Notes under the pieces: generated by a model
Seen by the model: only the letters and a program-made list of their open reading frames with translations
Database searches by the model: none
Told to the model about the DNA's origin: nothing
In this document: piece after piece, positions 1-8,739 of the stretch
Numbering within the stretch: the stretch's first letter is position 1
How the letters are laid out: each line of letters begins with the position of its first letter
Assembly (NCBI GenBank): GCA_021325365.1
Contig: JAJPHF010000014.1
Location: forward strand, 62,001-126,000
Length of the DNA stretch: 64,000 nucleotides
From: Pseudomonadota bacterium
Lineage (GTDB): Bacteria; Chloroflexota; UBA6077; JAJPHF01
Direction of reading: 5' to 3'
Position numbers and translations under genes: made by a program

Positions 1-422
1 ACCTCGAGCGCCTGGTCGAAGTTGCCGTCGACCACGACAACGCGGGCGCCGTAGATCATAGCCTGCGCGAGCTTGCCCAAGGCGACGTAACTGGCGGGCA
101 CCAGGACGATGGCCGGCAGGTGCGCGCGGGCCGCGTAGGCGGCGGCGGAGGCGGAGGTGTTGCCGGTGGACGCGCAGAGGACGGCCCGACAGCCGGCTTC
201 CACGGCCTTGGCCATCGCCAGCACCATGCCGCGATCCTTGAAGGACCCGGTCGGGTTGCAGCCCTCCAGCTTGAAGTGCAGGGAGGCGCAGCCTAGCTCG
301 TCCACGAGCCGCGTCGAGGCGACGAGCGGGGTGTCGCCCTCGCCGAGACTGAACAGCGGCGTCGCCGGCGTCAGCGGCAGGAACTCGCCGTAGCGCCGTA
401 GGATTCCCAGGTGGGGTTGCAC
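1..422 (-). CDS. thrC: threonine synthase, N-terminal part (runs off the window)
   Basis: PLP enzyme that converts O-phosphohomoserine to threonine. About 140 N-terminal residues are visible. The pattern EGDTPL (residues 28-33) is followed by GCNPTGSFKDRGM (54-66), the signature of the threonine synthase/fold-type II family, with K62 as the expected PLP lysine. STGNTSASAAAYAAR follows as the phosphate-binding Ser/Asn-rich loop. The start is GTG at 422-420, which overlaps the last base of the hom TAG stop (TAGTG). The two genes are therefore translationally coupled, hom first, and act in consecutive branches of threonine synthesis. The C-terminus lies beyond the left edge of the window. Confidence 0.93.
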   Translation of the reverse strand, partial: MQPHLGILRRYGEFLPLTPATPLFSLGEGDTPLVASTRLVDELGCASLHFKLEGCNPTGSFKDRGMVLAMAKAVEAGCRAVLCASTGNTSASAAAYAARAHLPAIVLVPASYVALGKLAQAMIYGARVVVVDGNFDQALE

Positions 423-1753
423 TAGCCCTCCACGCGGATGAGGCTGCCGATGCGGGCCACCGTCGGCAGCTCGGCGATGAGCGCCACCGCGCGCTGCATG
501 GCCGCCTCGTGCGCGCGGTGGGTCATAAGCACGATCTCGGCGTGGCGGAGGTCGCTCGCCGCGTCCACGACCACGTCCTCTTTCTGGATCACGGAAGCGA
601 GGGAGATCTCGTGCTCGCCCAGGACGTGAGTGATCTGGGCGATCACGCCTGGGCGGTCGGCGGCGATCAGCCGCAGATAGTAGCGGGTCCAGACGTCCTG
701 CATCGGCAGCACGCGGCGCGCCTCGTCGAGCGGCGGGAGCAGCCGCGTGAGCGGGCTGGCGGCGCGCGCCTCGCCGCCCAGGCGCCCGGCGTGCAGGCGC
801 TGGGCGATGTCGATGACGTCGGCGACCACGGCGCTGGAGGTGGGGCCGGCGCCCGCGCCCCGGCCGTAGAACAGCACTCGGCCGACCAGGTCGCCCTCGA
901 CGCTGACCGCGTTGTAGACGCCGTCCACGTTGGCGAGCAGCGCGTCGGCGGGCAGGAACGCCGGATGCACTCGCAGCTCCAGGCCGCGCTCGGTGGCCCG
1001 GCCGATGGCGAGCAGCTTGATCGCGTAGCCCAGCTCGCGGGCGTAGCGGAAGTCGGCGGCCGCCAGGCGCGCGATGCCCTCGGCGTAGACATCGGCGGGC
1101 CGCATGCGGGCGTGGAACGCGAGGGTGGCCAGAATGGTCAGCTTGTAGGCGGCGTCGATGCCATCCACGTCGTTACGAGGGTCGGCCTCGGCATAGCCGA
1201 GGGCCTGCGCCTCGGCCAGCGCGGTCTCGTAGTCGACGCCCTCACGCGCCATTTTGGTCAGGATGTAGTTGGTGGTGCCGTTGATGATCGCGGTGACTTC
1301 CTGGAGGTCGTTGGCGAGCAGATCGAGGCGGAAGGCGCCGATCACCGGGATGCCGCCGCCGACGCTGGCCTCGAACGCCACGTCGACCCCGCGCGCCGCG
1401 GCGGACTCCAGAATCTCGGGACCGTACTTGGCCATGACTTCCTTGTTGGCCGTCACGACGTGCTTGCCCCGCTCGATGGCCGCCAGGATATACTGATGGG
1501 CGGGCTGCTCGCCGCCCAGCACCTCGACGACGACCTCGATCGCGGGATCATCGAGGACGGCCGCGGGGTTGGTGGTCAGGAGCGCGGGCGCCAGCGCCCG
1601 CGGCTTGTCAGGAGTGCGGACCAATGCGCGTTGCAGCACAACGGGGCGGCCCACTCGACGAGCGATGCTGTCCGCCTTGGTGAGGAGCGCCTGGGCGACT
1701 CCGGACCCCACGATCCCGAGCCCCAGCATTCCCACGCCGATCGCGCCCTGCAT
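422..1753 (-). CDS. hom: homoserine dehydrogenase
   Basis: Reduces aspartate semialdehyde to homoserine with NAD(P)H in the aspartate pathway. The 443 residues are typical of the ACT-domain form. A Rossmann motif GLGIVGSG lies at about residues 10-18. NKEVMAKYG and the catalytic region AFEASVGGGIPVI follow, then GTTNYILTKM and the Asp/Lys-rich DPRNDVDGIDAAYK block. A C-terminal ACT domain (YYLRLIAADRPGVIAQIT, about 360-440) usually mediates threonine feedback. The gene is first of a hom-thrC pair with a 1-nt overlap. A minus-strand TATAAT about 155 nt upstream of the start gives a long leader, in which I found no convincing attenuator. Confidence 0.95.
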   Translation of the reverse strand: MQGAIGVGMLGLGIVGSGVAQALLTKADSIARRVGRPVVLQRALVRTPDKPRALAPALLTTNPAAVLDDPAIEVVVEVLGGEQPAHQYILAAIERGKHVVTANKEVMAKYGPEILESAAARGVDVAFEASVGGGIPVIGAFRLDLLANDLQEVTAIINGTTNYILTKMAREGVDYETALAEAQALGYAEADPRNDVDGIDAAYKLTILATLAFHARMRPADVYAEGIARLAAADFRYARELGYAIKLLAIGRATERGLELRVHPAFLPADALLANVDGVYNAVSVEGDLVGRVLFYGRGAGAGPTSSAVVADVIDIAQRLHAGRLGGEARAASPLTRLLPPLDEARRVLPMQDVWTRYYLRLIAADRPGVIAQITHVLGEHEISLASVIQKEDVVVDAASDLRHAEIVLMTHRAHEAAMQRAVALIAELPTVARIGSLIRVEG

Positions 1754-2091
1754 GCCTTGTCTCGCATCTCCGGTTGATCGAGCTGCCGTCGGATGGACCG
1801 ACCCGAGGGAGCGGCCGCTCGCACAGCGCGCGTGCGGGTGGCCTGGGCCGGTCCGCGCCGCGTGCGCTAGCCCGGGCGTGCACGCGCGAGTAGCGGGCAG
1901 GACACGCTATTATAGCCAGCGGAACGAGGGCGGGCCAGCGGGCGCCGGGGGGCCGGTGGTCCCGTTCTTGCAAACGCGGCACTACTTGCTTCGCGCCCCT
2001 GGGCATCGCGGGTTGCCGTCGGCTTCCGCCCGGGGGCGTACCCCCGGCGACCACGCGATGGGTCGAGTCCCGGCACCCGGACGGAGGATCG
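1754..2091. other. divergent intergenic region hom / GT2
   Basis: This 338-bp gap between divergent genes holds the hom -10 box (1909-1914). It also has a 7-bp perfect hairpin, CCGGGGG-CGTA-CCCCCGG at 2030-2047, about 45 bp before the glycosyltransferase start. No plus-strand promoter and no RNA gene were recognised. Confidence 0.5.
1909..1914 (-). promoter_or_regulatory. -10 box TATAAT of the hom-thrC operon
   Basis: A perfect TATAAT reads on the minus strand (ATTATA on plus) in GC-rich DNA, about 155 nt before the hom start. No good -35 hexamer is visible at 16-18 bp. Assignment to hom rests on direction and on being the only such box in the gap. Confidence 0.55.
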
Positions 2092-3642
2092 ATGGAAAAA
2101 GCCGAGGTTGCGAGCCCCCAGGTGCAGCGGGCCTTAGAACTGCTCACGGGTGCGCTGACCTGGGGGCTCATCACGGCGCCTGTGTGGGGTGCTGTATTGG
2201 CCCCGGCAAAATGGGCCTGGCTGGCAACCGCGTTTAGCCTGTACTGGCTCTACAAGTCGATGAGCGTGGCGGTCACGGCCACGCTGGCGTACCGTCGTCT
2301 CCACGTCGCGCGCGGCTACGACTGGCTGGGGGCGCTGCAGGGCCGCCCCGGCTGGCGGAGCATTCACCACCTGATCGTGTTTCCCTGCTACACGGAGCCC
2401 CTAAGCGTGCTCGCCGACTCGCTGCAGCACCTCGTCGATCAGGACTACCCGCGCGACCGGATCAGCGTGCTGCTCGCGTTCGAGGAACGCGAGGCCGGCG
2501 CCCCGGCGAAGGCCCGCCAGCTGCAAGAGATGTTCGCCGGGCAGTTCGCGAACCTGTGGACGACGTTCCACCCGGATCGGCCCGGCGAGGTCTGGGGCAA
2601 GTCGTCGAACCTGGCCTATGCCGTGCCCTGGGCGCGGCGGGCGCTGGCCGCCGACGCCGCGATCCACCTCGACCGCGTGCTGGTGACGGTCTGCGACGCC
2701 GACGCGCGGCTGGATGCCCGCTATCTCAGCGCTCTGACGTACCGGTATCTAGGGGAGCCGGACGCCGACTGCGTCCTTTATCAGCCGGTCGTGCTCTTCC
2801 ACGCGAACATCCGACGCCTGCCGCTGCCCTTGCGCATCCTGAACAGCATGTACTCGGTGATGCAGCTGTCGCGGATGCTGGTGGGCTTCCGCCTGATCAC
2901 GCAGTCGAACTACTCGCTGCCCCTGGAGCTGTGCCACCGGGCGGGGTACTGGGACGTCGACGTCATCCCGGAAGACTCGCACATGTTCTTCAAGGCGCTG
3001 TTCACGTGTGGGGATCGTGTGCGCGTCGTGCCGCTGTTCGTGCCAGTGTGGTCGGATGCGGCCGAGGGACCGCGCTGGTGGCGCACCGTGCTGAGCCACT
3101 ACCGGCAGGCCCGCCGCTGGGCGTGGGGCATCTCGGACGTGCCGTACCTCGTCTGGCAGGTGGCGCACGCGGGCCGGCTGCGGCCGGGACCGCGCTACAT
3201 CCACGCGGCCCACTACGCGCACGAGCACTTTCTCTGGCCGAGCCATTGGTTCTGGCTGGTGGGCAGCTTCAACCTGCTCCCCTTTCTGGCACCCAGCTTC
3301 GCGGCCAGCGAGATCGGTCGGAACCTGGCGGAGCTGTCGTCGGCGGCCTACACGGCCTGTCTGCCGAGCCTGCTCGTGCTGGTCTGGTTGAATTGGAAGC
3401 TGCGCCCACCCGGGGGCGGCGGCTTCCTCCGCGAGGTAGCGAGCTTCAGCGCGTCGTGGGTGTGCCTGCCGGTGGTGGGCTTCGTGCTGGTCGCGCTGCC
3501 CGCGGTGGACGCGCACACGCGGCTGCTGCTGGGCCGCTACCTGCGCTACCAGGTGACAGAGAAGCAGGGCCGTCCCCTGCGCGAGCCTAGTGGCGCCCCG
3601 GCAGGCGCCGGGCCGCTGGCGCAGCCGGGCGAGGCGGCCTAG
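2092..3642 (+). CDS. membrane glycosyltransferase family 2 (processive-type GT2)
   Basis: Inverting sugar-nucleotide transferase anchored in the cytoplasmic membrane, probably for an envelope or extracellular polysaccharide; the substrate cannot be read from sequence. Length is 516 aa. N-terminal hydrophobic segments (about 19-63) precede the GT-A domain. It shows a DxD-type motif (CDADARLD, D202/D204), an acidic pair PEDSH (E294/D295) as catalytic-base candidate, and QARRW (339-343), the QxxRW signature of cellulose-synthase-like GT2 enzymes. Three or so further membrane helices follow (about 383-405, 425-441, 453-478), with a Pro/Ala/Gly-rich tail. ATG 2092 is preceded by GGAGG about 5-9 nt upstream. 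The gene stands alone. Confidence 0.85.
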   Translation: MEKAEVASPQVQRALELLTGALTWGLITAPVWGAVLAPAKWAWLATAFSLYWLYKSMSVAVTATLAYRRLHVARGYDWLGALQGRPGWRSIHHLIVFPCYTEPLSVLADSLQHLVDQDYPRDRISVLLAFEEREAGAPAKARQLQEMFAGQFANLWTTFHPDRPGEVWGKSSNLAYAVPWARRALAADAAIHLDRVLVTVCDADARLDARYLSALTYRYLGEPDADCVLYQPVVLFHANIRRLPLPLRILNSMYSVMQLSRMLVGFRLITQSNYSLPLELCHRAGYWDVDVIPEDSHMFFKALFTCGDRVRVVPLFVPVWSDAAEGPRWWRTVLSHYRQARRWAWGISDVPYLVWQVAHAGRLRPGPRYIHAAHYAHEHFLWPSHWFWLVGSFNLLPFLAPSFAASEIGRNLAELSSAAYTACLPSLLVLVWLNWKLRPPGGGGFLREVASFSASWVCLPVVGFVLVALPAVDAHTRLLLGRYLRYQVTEKQGRPLREPSGAPAGAGPLAQPGEAA

Positions 3643-3974
3643 CCGCGCCGCTCGCGCGGCCGGAACTGGCGGCTCTGTACTCGGTGCTGCTGCCGCCCGG
3701 CGGGTTATCACGGCGCGTGCGGCCCAGTGACGGAGTGGGCCGCGATGCGAGCGCCGCGGGGCGTTCCGACCTCCCGACAGCCGTTTGCACCGAGGCTGAG
3801 CCGCGGCCCGGGCGGCGGCCCGCGGTGCGCCGGGCGGGTACGCGGCCCGTGGCTGCCACACGCGGGCCGCGCATTCGCTTGCCGACTGCTCTTGGGCCGG
3901 CTTTATCACCCGCCGAGTGCGGTTGGCGGGTATAATCCGGCGCAGGGCGGGCGTTGCCGCCAGGGTGAGGAAGC
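3643..3974. other. intergenic region with the promoter of the Cys-rich gene
   Basis: A 332-bp gap, very GC-rich. Only the promoter-proximal end carries recognisable signals (see 3908-3936). The rest holds short GC-rich inverted repeats but no ORF with a ribosome binding site and no RNA gene I recognise. Confidence 0.45.
3908..3936 (+). promoter_or_regulatory. -10 box TATAAT with overlapping inverted repeat
   Basis: TATAAT lies at 3931-3936, 39 nt before ATG 3975. A 7-bp inverted repeat ACCCGCC (3908-3914) / GGCGGGT (3925-3931) sits where the -35 region should be and touches the -10. This geometry fits a repressor or activator operator. There is no -35 consensus. Confidence 0.5.
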
Positions 3975-4982
3975 ATGAAGCGGCTGTTTCAGCGCCAGGG
4001 ACGCGGGCGCGGCCACCAGCGGCGCGAGCTAGAGTGTCTCTACTGCGGCAAGCTGGAGCTGGTGGATGCGCGCGACGAGGGTGCATACACATTGCGGGGC
4101 TGCGGCGACTGCCGCGCGCGCGGCGACGCCGAGCCGCGGCACCAGCCGCTGGCTAGCGTCTTCCGGCAGATGGTCGTGCGCCACCAGCTGCGGCACGTCA
4201 CGGGGCCGGACCGGCCCTGCGCCTGGCCCGAGCTGATCCGCCGCTTCGAGCGCCTGGCGACCGCCGCGGTCGCCACGCGGCCCGAGCCGGTCGCGCACCC
4301 GTGCGCCGCTTGCTACTGGCGGGCGGAGGACGAGCACGGGACGGCGCGCTGCGCGCTGGAGCTGGAGCGGGCCGAGTGCGGGACGGTGGCGGTCGAGGGC
4401 GAGCGGCCGGCCATCGAGGAGGCCCGCGAGGCCTTCCGCGCGCTGCCCGTGACCGCATCGCCGCGGCCGCGCCGGCGCCGCCGCGCGGCGCCCGAGCAGG
4501 CGCGGCTCGGCGAGCTGGCGCGGGACCTGTTGAGCAACCTGCCGCCCGACGAGGCGCGCGAATTCCTGGCGTACGTCGCCAGCCACAGTCGCCGCGAGGA
4601 GAGCGGCGAGCGCTACTGGTGTGACTGCTGCGCCGAGCACGAAGATGCCGAGCCGGACGAGGCCTGGCACACGGGTGCGGCCGGCGAGCACGTCTACGTT
4701 TACACGGACCTGGGCTACCAGGTGTTGTGTGGCGCCTGCTTCGGCAACCAGGCGAGCGTGCGCTGTGGGCGCTGCGGGCTGTTCTTCGACCGTCACAACG
4801 AGGGCGAGACGCTGGTCGTGGACGCCCTCGGCTACGCCTCGGTGTTCTGTTTCGCGTGCGCCTATCCCCTGCTCTACGGGCTGGACGACTTCAGCGCCGA
4901 CGCCCGCGAGGAAGTGCAGGCGGAGATCAAGCAGCACGGCTGGCGGCTGCTGGAGGACCTGCCGGACGACGTCGAGGTCTGA
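3975..4982 (+). CDS. Cys-rich multi-zinc-knuckle protein of unknown function
   Basis: I do not recognise the family. The 335-aa protein carries seven Cys clusters: C21/C24, C43/C46, C110/C113, C216/C218/C219, C252/C255, C264/C267 and C292/C295. These look like paired zinc ribbons or knuckles at both ends. A basic Arg-rich stretch (164-170) and a short helical linker (175-205) lie between them. The C-terminal part resembles a treble-clef arrangement but this is only an impression. No signal peptide or membrane helix, so probably cytoplasmic. It has its own TATAAT promoter and ends 2 nt before the GTG of the BtuF-like gene, so the two are likely co-transcribed. Confidence 0.6.
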   Translation: MKRLFQRQGRGRGHQRRELECLYCGKLELVDARDEGAYTLRGCGDCRARGDAEPRHQPLASVFRQMVVRHQLRHVTGPDRPCAWPELIRRFERLATAAVATRPEPVAHPCAACYWRAEDEHGTARCALELERAECGTVAVEGERPAIEEAREAFRALPVTASPRPRRRRRAAPEQARLGELARDLLSNLPPDEAREFLAYVASHSRREESGERYWCDCCAEHEDAEPDEAWHTGAAGEHVYVYTDLGYQVLCGACFGNQASVRCGRCGLFFDRHNEGETLVVDALGYASVFCFACAYPLLYGLDDFSADAREEVQAEIKQHGWRLLEDLPDDVEV

Positions 4983-4984
4983 CG

Positions 4985-5908
4985 GTGCGGATCGTCTCGC
5001 TGCTGCCGAGCGCGACGGAGATCGCGTTCGCGCTGGGCCTGGGCGACCAGGTCGTCGCGGTGAGCCACGAGTGCGACTACCCGCCCGCGGCACGGCAGCG
5101 GCCAGCCATTACGCGCAGCCCCCTGCACGGACATGACCTGACGAGCGCCGAGATCGACCGCCGGACGCGCGAGGAGCTGCGGTCCGGCGGAACGCTCTAC
5201 TATCTGAACGACGACCTGCTCAGGCGCCTTGCGCCCGACCTCGTGCTGACGCAGGAGCTGTGCGAGGTGTGCGCCGTAGCCCAGCCCGAGGCGGAGCGGG
5301 CGGTGCGTGAGCTGGGCACGGCGCCCCGCGTGCTGTCGCTGGAGCCCAATACGCTGCGCGACGTGCTCGGCACCATCGAGGCCGTCGGCGCGGCCACGGG
5401 GCGAGAGGCCGCGGCGGCCGCGCTGGTCGCCGCGCTGGCGGCGCGGATCGAGCGGGTGGGCGCGGCGGGCGTGACGGTGGCGACGCGGCCGCGCGTGTTC
5501 TGCATGGAGTGGATGGATCCGCCCTGGGTGGCGGGCCACTGGGTGCCGGAGATGGTCGCGCTGGCGGGTGGGGAGGACGTGCTCGGGACGGCCGGCGCGC
5601 CATCGCGGCCGTTCGAGTGGGAGCGGGTCGTCGCGGCGCGGCCGGAGGTGGTGGTGCTGATGCCGTGTGGCTACGACCTGGCGCGGACGCTGGCGGACCG
5701 GCCGGTCGTGGAGGCGCTGCCCGGCTGGGCCGCGCTCCCGGCGGTGGAGGCCGGCCGGGTCTACGCGGTCGACGGGTCGAGCTACTTCAACCGGCCTGGC
5801 CCCCGCCTGGTGGACGGTCTGGAGCTGCTGGGCCACCTGCTGCACCCCGACCGGTTTGCGGCGCCCGCATTGCCGGCGGCCGCCGCGCCGCTGGCGAGCG
5901 CCGCGTGA
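4985..5908 (+). CDS. BtuF-like cobalamin-binding protein without signal peptide
   Basis: Periplasmic-binding-protein fold of the BtuF/FhuD class (cobalamin or Fe-siderophore clamp). Length is 307 aa. It starts RIVSLLPSATEI, the usual first strand of the class, then VVAVSHECDYP, and a Cys-containing ELCEVCAVA block at about 88-96. The helical backbone is followed by a C-terminal lobe ending in YFNRPGPRLVDGLELLGHLLHP. The GTG start is 2 nt after the preceding TGA. Upstream in-frame codons would overlap the neighbour and add no signal sequence, so the protein appears cytoplasmic. No BtuC/BtuD permease or ATPase lies nearby. A role in corrinoid binding or handling is inferred from family only. 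Confidence 0.75.
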   Translation: MRIVSLLPSATEIAFALGLGDQVVAVSHECDYPPAARQRPAITRSPLHGHDLTSAEIDRRTREELRSGGTLYYLNDDLLRRLAPDLVLTQELCEVCAVAQPEAERAVRELGTAPRVLSLEPNTLRDVLGTIEAVGAATGREAAAAALVAALAARIERVGAAGVTVATRPRVFCMEWMDPPWVAGHWVPEMVALAGGEDVLGTAGAPSRPFEWERVVAARPEVVVLMPCGYDLARTLADRPVVEALPGWAALPAVEAGRVYAVDGSSYFNRPGPRLVDGLELLGHLLHPDRFAAPALPAAAAPLASAA

Positions 5909-6011
5909 GGCGTGCGCGGGTTGACCGCGTGCGCGCGCAGCCGCTATGGTGGCTTAACACCGCGTGACCGGATGGCTGGCGCCTGCCGCGGCGTGCCAGG
6001 GAGGTAAGCTC

Positions 6012-7067
6012 GTGAAGTTCGGCATCTTTTCGCTGCCCACGTACTTTCCCGAGGTAGATGGCACTCTGCAGGACTTCTACCAACACATCCTGTCGATGCT
6101 GCGCGATGCCGAACGCCTGGGGTTCGAGCACGCCTGGGTGAACGAGCACCACTTCCACCGCTACGGCGGGATGATCCCCGCGCCGCCGGTGCTGCTCGCG
6201 GCGATCGCGGCGCAGACGTCCCGCATCCGGCTGGGCACCTCGGTAGCGCTGCTGCCGCTGCACCATCCGCTGGAGCAGGCCGAGTCCTACGCCATGCTGG
6301 ACCAGATCTCCGGCGGCCGGCTGGAGCTGGGTATCGGCCGGGGGTTCATTCCTTACGACTACGAGACGATGGGCGTGAACTACGCGGACGCCCAGGACCG
6401 GATGTTCGAAAGCCTGGAGGTGATGCTGGCCGCCTGGCAGCGACAGCCGTTCACCCACCACGGCCGCTACTATCACTACGATGACGTGTCGGTGTGGCCG
6501 ACGCCGCTGCAAAAGCCCTACCCTCCGATCTGGGGGTCGGCCACGCGGAGCGAGGAGAGCTTCGCCTGGTTTGGCCGGCAGGGTTATGACCTGCTGACGG
6601 TCGTCTATCTGTTCCCGGTCGCCCGGCTCGCCGAGTTCCTAAAGGTCTACCGGGAGGCCGCGGCGAGCGCCGGCCACGACCCGGACACGAAGCGCGTCTC
6701 CACGCATTTCCAGGTGTACTGCACGGAGAACGGGGACGAGGCGCGGCGCGTGGGCAAGGAAGCGATCATTCGCTACAGCGAGGAGATCAGCCGAGCCCGC
6801 GAGCGCGGGCAGGCGCCGCCGCCGCCCATCCAGCACCAGAGCTTCGAGGACGTGCTGGGCGATGGGCGCGTCTGCATGGGCAATCCGGACGACTGCGCGG
6901 CCATCCTCGAACGGGCGCGTGACCTGCTCGGTCTGACGAACGTAGACTGCACCTTCTATTACGGCGGCATTCCGTACGAGCGCGCGCGCGCGTCGTTCGA
7001 GCTATTCGCGCGCGAGGTCATGCCGCGCTTCCAGCGCCAGCCCGAGGTCGTGCGGGCCGGCGCCTAG
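6012..7067 (+). CDS. LLM-class flavin-dependent oxidoreductase (luciferase-like monooxygenase)
   Basis: TIM-barrel FMNH2- or F420-dependent monooxygenase; substrate unknown. Length is 351 aa from GTG 6012, chosen because AGGGAGGT lies 3-10 nt before it. An upstream ATG would place that ribosome binding site inside the gene. Family features in order: KFGIFSLPTYFP (first strand), WVNEHHFHRYGG (flavin/substrate region), RLGTSVALLPLHHPLEQAE, DQISGGRLELGIGRGF, and the C-terminal barrel strand with GNPDDCAAIL. No operon partner downstream; 103 bp separate it from the BtuF-like gene. Confidence 0.85.
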   Translation: MKFGIFSLPTYFPEVDGTLQDFYQHILSMLRDAERLGFEHAWVNEHHFHRYGGMIPAPPVLLAAIAAQTSRIRLGTSVALLPLHHPLEQAESYAMLDQISGGRLELGIGRGFIPYDYETMGVNYADAQDRMFESLEVMLAAWQRQPFTHHGRYYHYDDVSVWPTPLQKPYPPIWGSATRSEESFAWFGRQGYDLLTVVYLFPVARLAEFLKVYREAAASAGHDPDTKRVSTHFQVYCTENGDEARRVGKEAIIRYSEEISRARERGQAPPPPIQHQSFEDVLGDGRVCMGNPDDCAAILERARDLLGLTNVDCTFYYGGIPYERARASFELFAREVMPRFQRQPEVVRAGA

Positions 7068-7524
7068 CTCGCGTTCGGCTCCCCCGGTCGCCCTCGCGCC
7101 TCGCGGCCCCGCGCCGCACACGGCGCCGCTCCCACGCGCCGGACCGGCCGGGGTTCCCGCCCGATCTAGGCTCGCCGCCGCTCGGTGCGGGGGACTGGCA
7201 CATGCCCTGCAAAATGGCGAGCAAGCAGCGCGTGACGCCGCGGCTGGGCGGTCCGAGGGCCGAAATATCTATGGTTGTCGTGTTGCGGCGTGCTACGATG
7301 TTCGTGGGCGGACAATGGGGTTCGGCCCAGGTGGCGTGGTGGCCATCCTCGACCGCGGGGAGCGCGCCCAACCGATGGGGGCAGCGGCCCTTCCCTCTTG
7401 TCGCCCCGGGTCAGTCTGTCGCGTAGCTTACCGTCGCGCTGTGACCGGGTTCACTGCGTCGTAGCGGGCGTCCCTCGTAGGCTTGAGGGTGAGCGACGCG
7501 GCAGGTCGGCAGTCGGAGGGCAAG
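7068..7524. other. intergenic region before the dehydrogenase operon
   Basis: A 457-bp gap. TACGAT near 7294-7299 is the most -10-like hexamer, without a clear -35. Alternative in-frame starts for E1-alpha (TTG 7483, GTG 7489) fall in its last 42 bp. I see no RNA gene, repeat copy or convincing small ORF here. Confidence 0.4.
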
Positions 7525-8550
7525 ATGGTGCAGCAGCGCATTTCGAGCGAGGCCCGGGTCCGCGCGGAGAGCCGAGACGCTCACGGGCTGACGGCCCCGC
7601 AGCTCCTAGAGATGTACTACAAGATGGCGCTGAGCCGCGCCGTCGACGAGCGCCTGGGGCTGCTTCAGCGCCAGGGGAAGATCCCGTTCTACGTCACGGG
7701 CCTCGGCCACGAGGCCGCCCAGGTGGGCAGCGCCTACGCGCTGCGGCCGGGCGAGGACTGGGTGCTGCCGTACTACCGCGACCTGGGCGTGGTGCTGACG
7801 CTCGGGATGACCGCGCGGGACGTGTTCCTCGATGCGTTTGCGCGGGCCGAAGGCCCCTCCAGCGGGGGCCGCCAGATGCCGGCGCACTACTGCTCGGCGC
7901 GGCTGAACATCGCGTCGGTGTCGAGCCCGGTGGCGACACAGATCCCGCAAGCGACGGGCGTCGCGCTGGCCGCTAAGCTGAAGGGGGAGCGCACGGTGGC
8001 GGTCACGTACTTCGGCGAGGGCGCGGCAAGCAAGGGCGACTTCCACGAGGCCGTGAGCTTCGCCGCGCTGCGGACCCTGCCGGTGATCTTCTTCTGTGAG
8101 AACAATGGCTGGGCGATCTCCGTCCCGGCGAGCAAGCAGATGCCCGTACCGCACGTCGTGGACCGGGCGAGCGCGTACAATGTGCCGGGCGTGCTGGTGG
8201 ACGGGACGGACGTGCTGGCCGTGTACCGGGCGACGCGCAAGGCGGTCGAGCGCGCGCGGGCGGGACAAGGCCCGACGCTGATCGAGGCCAAGGTGTATCG
8301 GCTCGGGTCGCACACCAGCGACGACGACGACCGCCGCTACCGGCCAGAGGCGGACCGCGCCGAGGCCAAGCAGCACGACCCGCTGCCGCGCTACGAGCGG
8401 GCGCTGCGCGCCCGCGGCGTCTTGAACGACGCCCTGGTGACCGAGATCCGCGAGCGGGTGGCGCGGGAGATCGCCGACGCGGAGCGCTACGCGGAGGCGA
8501 GCCCGGCGCCGCGGCCCGAGGAGGCAACGACGCAGGTGTACGCGGCCTAA
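7525..8550 (+). CDS. bkdA: branched-chain 2-oxoacid dehydrogenase E1 alpha subunit
   Basis: TPP-dependent decarboxylating subunit of a 2-oxoacid dehydrogenase complex. Length is 341 aa from ATG 7525, chosen for GGAGGG 4 nt upstream. The family core is GLGHEAAQVGSAYAL, then the TPP/Mg motif starting GEGAASKGDFHEA and ending FFCENNGW. The GEG form of the usual GDG motif is what BCKDH E1-alpha proteins carry, which favours branched-chain 2-oxoacids over pyruvate. The phosphorylation-loop region YRLGSHTSDDDDRRY follows. The TAA stop (8548-8550) abuts a palindromic repeat, and E1-beta begins 300 bp later, an unusual gap for subunits normally encoded back to back. Confidence 0.9.
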   Translation: MVQQRISSEARVRAESRDAHGLTAPQLLEMYYKMALSRAVDERLGLLQRQGKIPFYVTGLGHEAAQVGSAYALRPGEDWVLPYYRDLGVVLTLGMTARDVFLDAFARAEGPSSGGRQMPAHYCSARLNIASVSSPVATQIPQATGVALAAKLKGERTVAVTYFGEGAASKGDFHEAVSFAALRTLPVIFFCENNGWAISVPASKQMPVPHVVDRASAYNVPGVLVDGTDVLAVYRATRKAVERARAGQGPTLIEAKVYRLGSHTSDDDDRRYRPEADRAEAKQHDPLPRYERALRARGVLNDALVTEIRERVAREIADAERYAEASPAPRPEEATTQVYAA

Positions 8551-8553
8551 TAT

Positions 8554-8612
8554 TCTGTCAGGTTAATTGATATGTGTTTGAGTTCACAACACGTATCGGA
8601 TTACCCGTGACG
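8554..8612 (+). repeat. palindromic element family 2, copy 1
   Basis: A 59-bp imperfect palindrome starting TCTGTCA and ending CCCGTGACG, with arms around TTAATTGATATGTGTT and AACACGTATCGGATTA. Its ends are identical to those of the copy at 56783-56844 although the middle has diverged. The CTAA immediately before it (8547-8550) contains the E1-alpha stop codon. Confidence 0.65.
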
Positions 8613-8620
8613 CGGTACCA

Positions 8621-8739
8621 AGTGGTGCGTCCGCCATGTTCGCTGCGGTTCCTGGGTTGGCGACGCGGCTCAGGAATGGCTGCAGGCGGCGCTCGGGAAG
8701 GCGGTGCAGAACTGCATCGTTCTTGGCGGATGCACCACT
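8621..8739. repeat. long-stem three-way-junction-like inverted repeat
   Basis: A 16-bp stem (8621-8636 with 8724-8739; one G-T pair, rest Watson-Crick) encloses about 87 bp. Inside are two smaller hairpins: TTCCTG/CAGGAA (8649-8654 with 8671-8676) and CTGCA/TGCAG (8680-8684 with 8705-8709). It lies between two other palindromic elements and overlaps the next by 2 bp. It may be a structured RNA or a further mobile palindrome; I do not recognise it. Confidence 0.5.

Noticed and set aside
509..1777. Long plus-strand reading frame opposite hom
   Set aside because: Antisense shadow of a clear homoserine dehydrogenase; no ribosome binding site and no recognisable domain. The same holds for the long frames opposite the GT2, hbd, thiolase, mrfA and infB genes.
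1754..1902. Threonine attenuator in the hom leader
   Set aside because: No short frame rich in Thr/Ile codons and no terminator hairpin with T-run.
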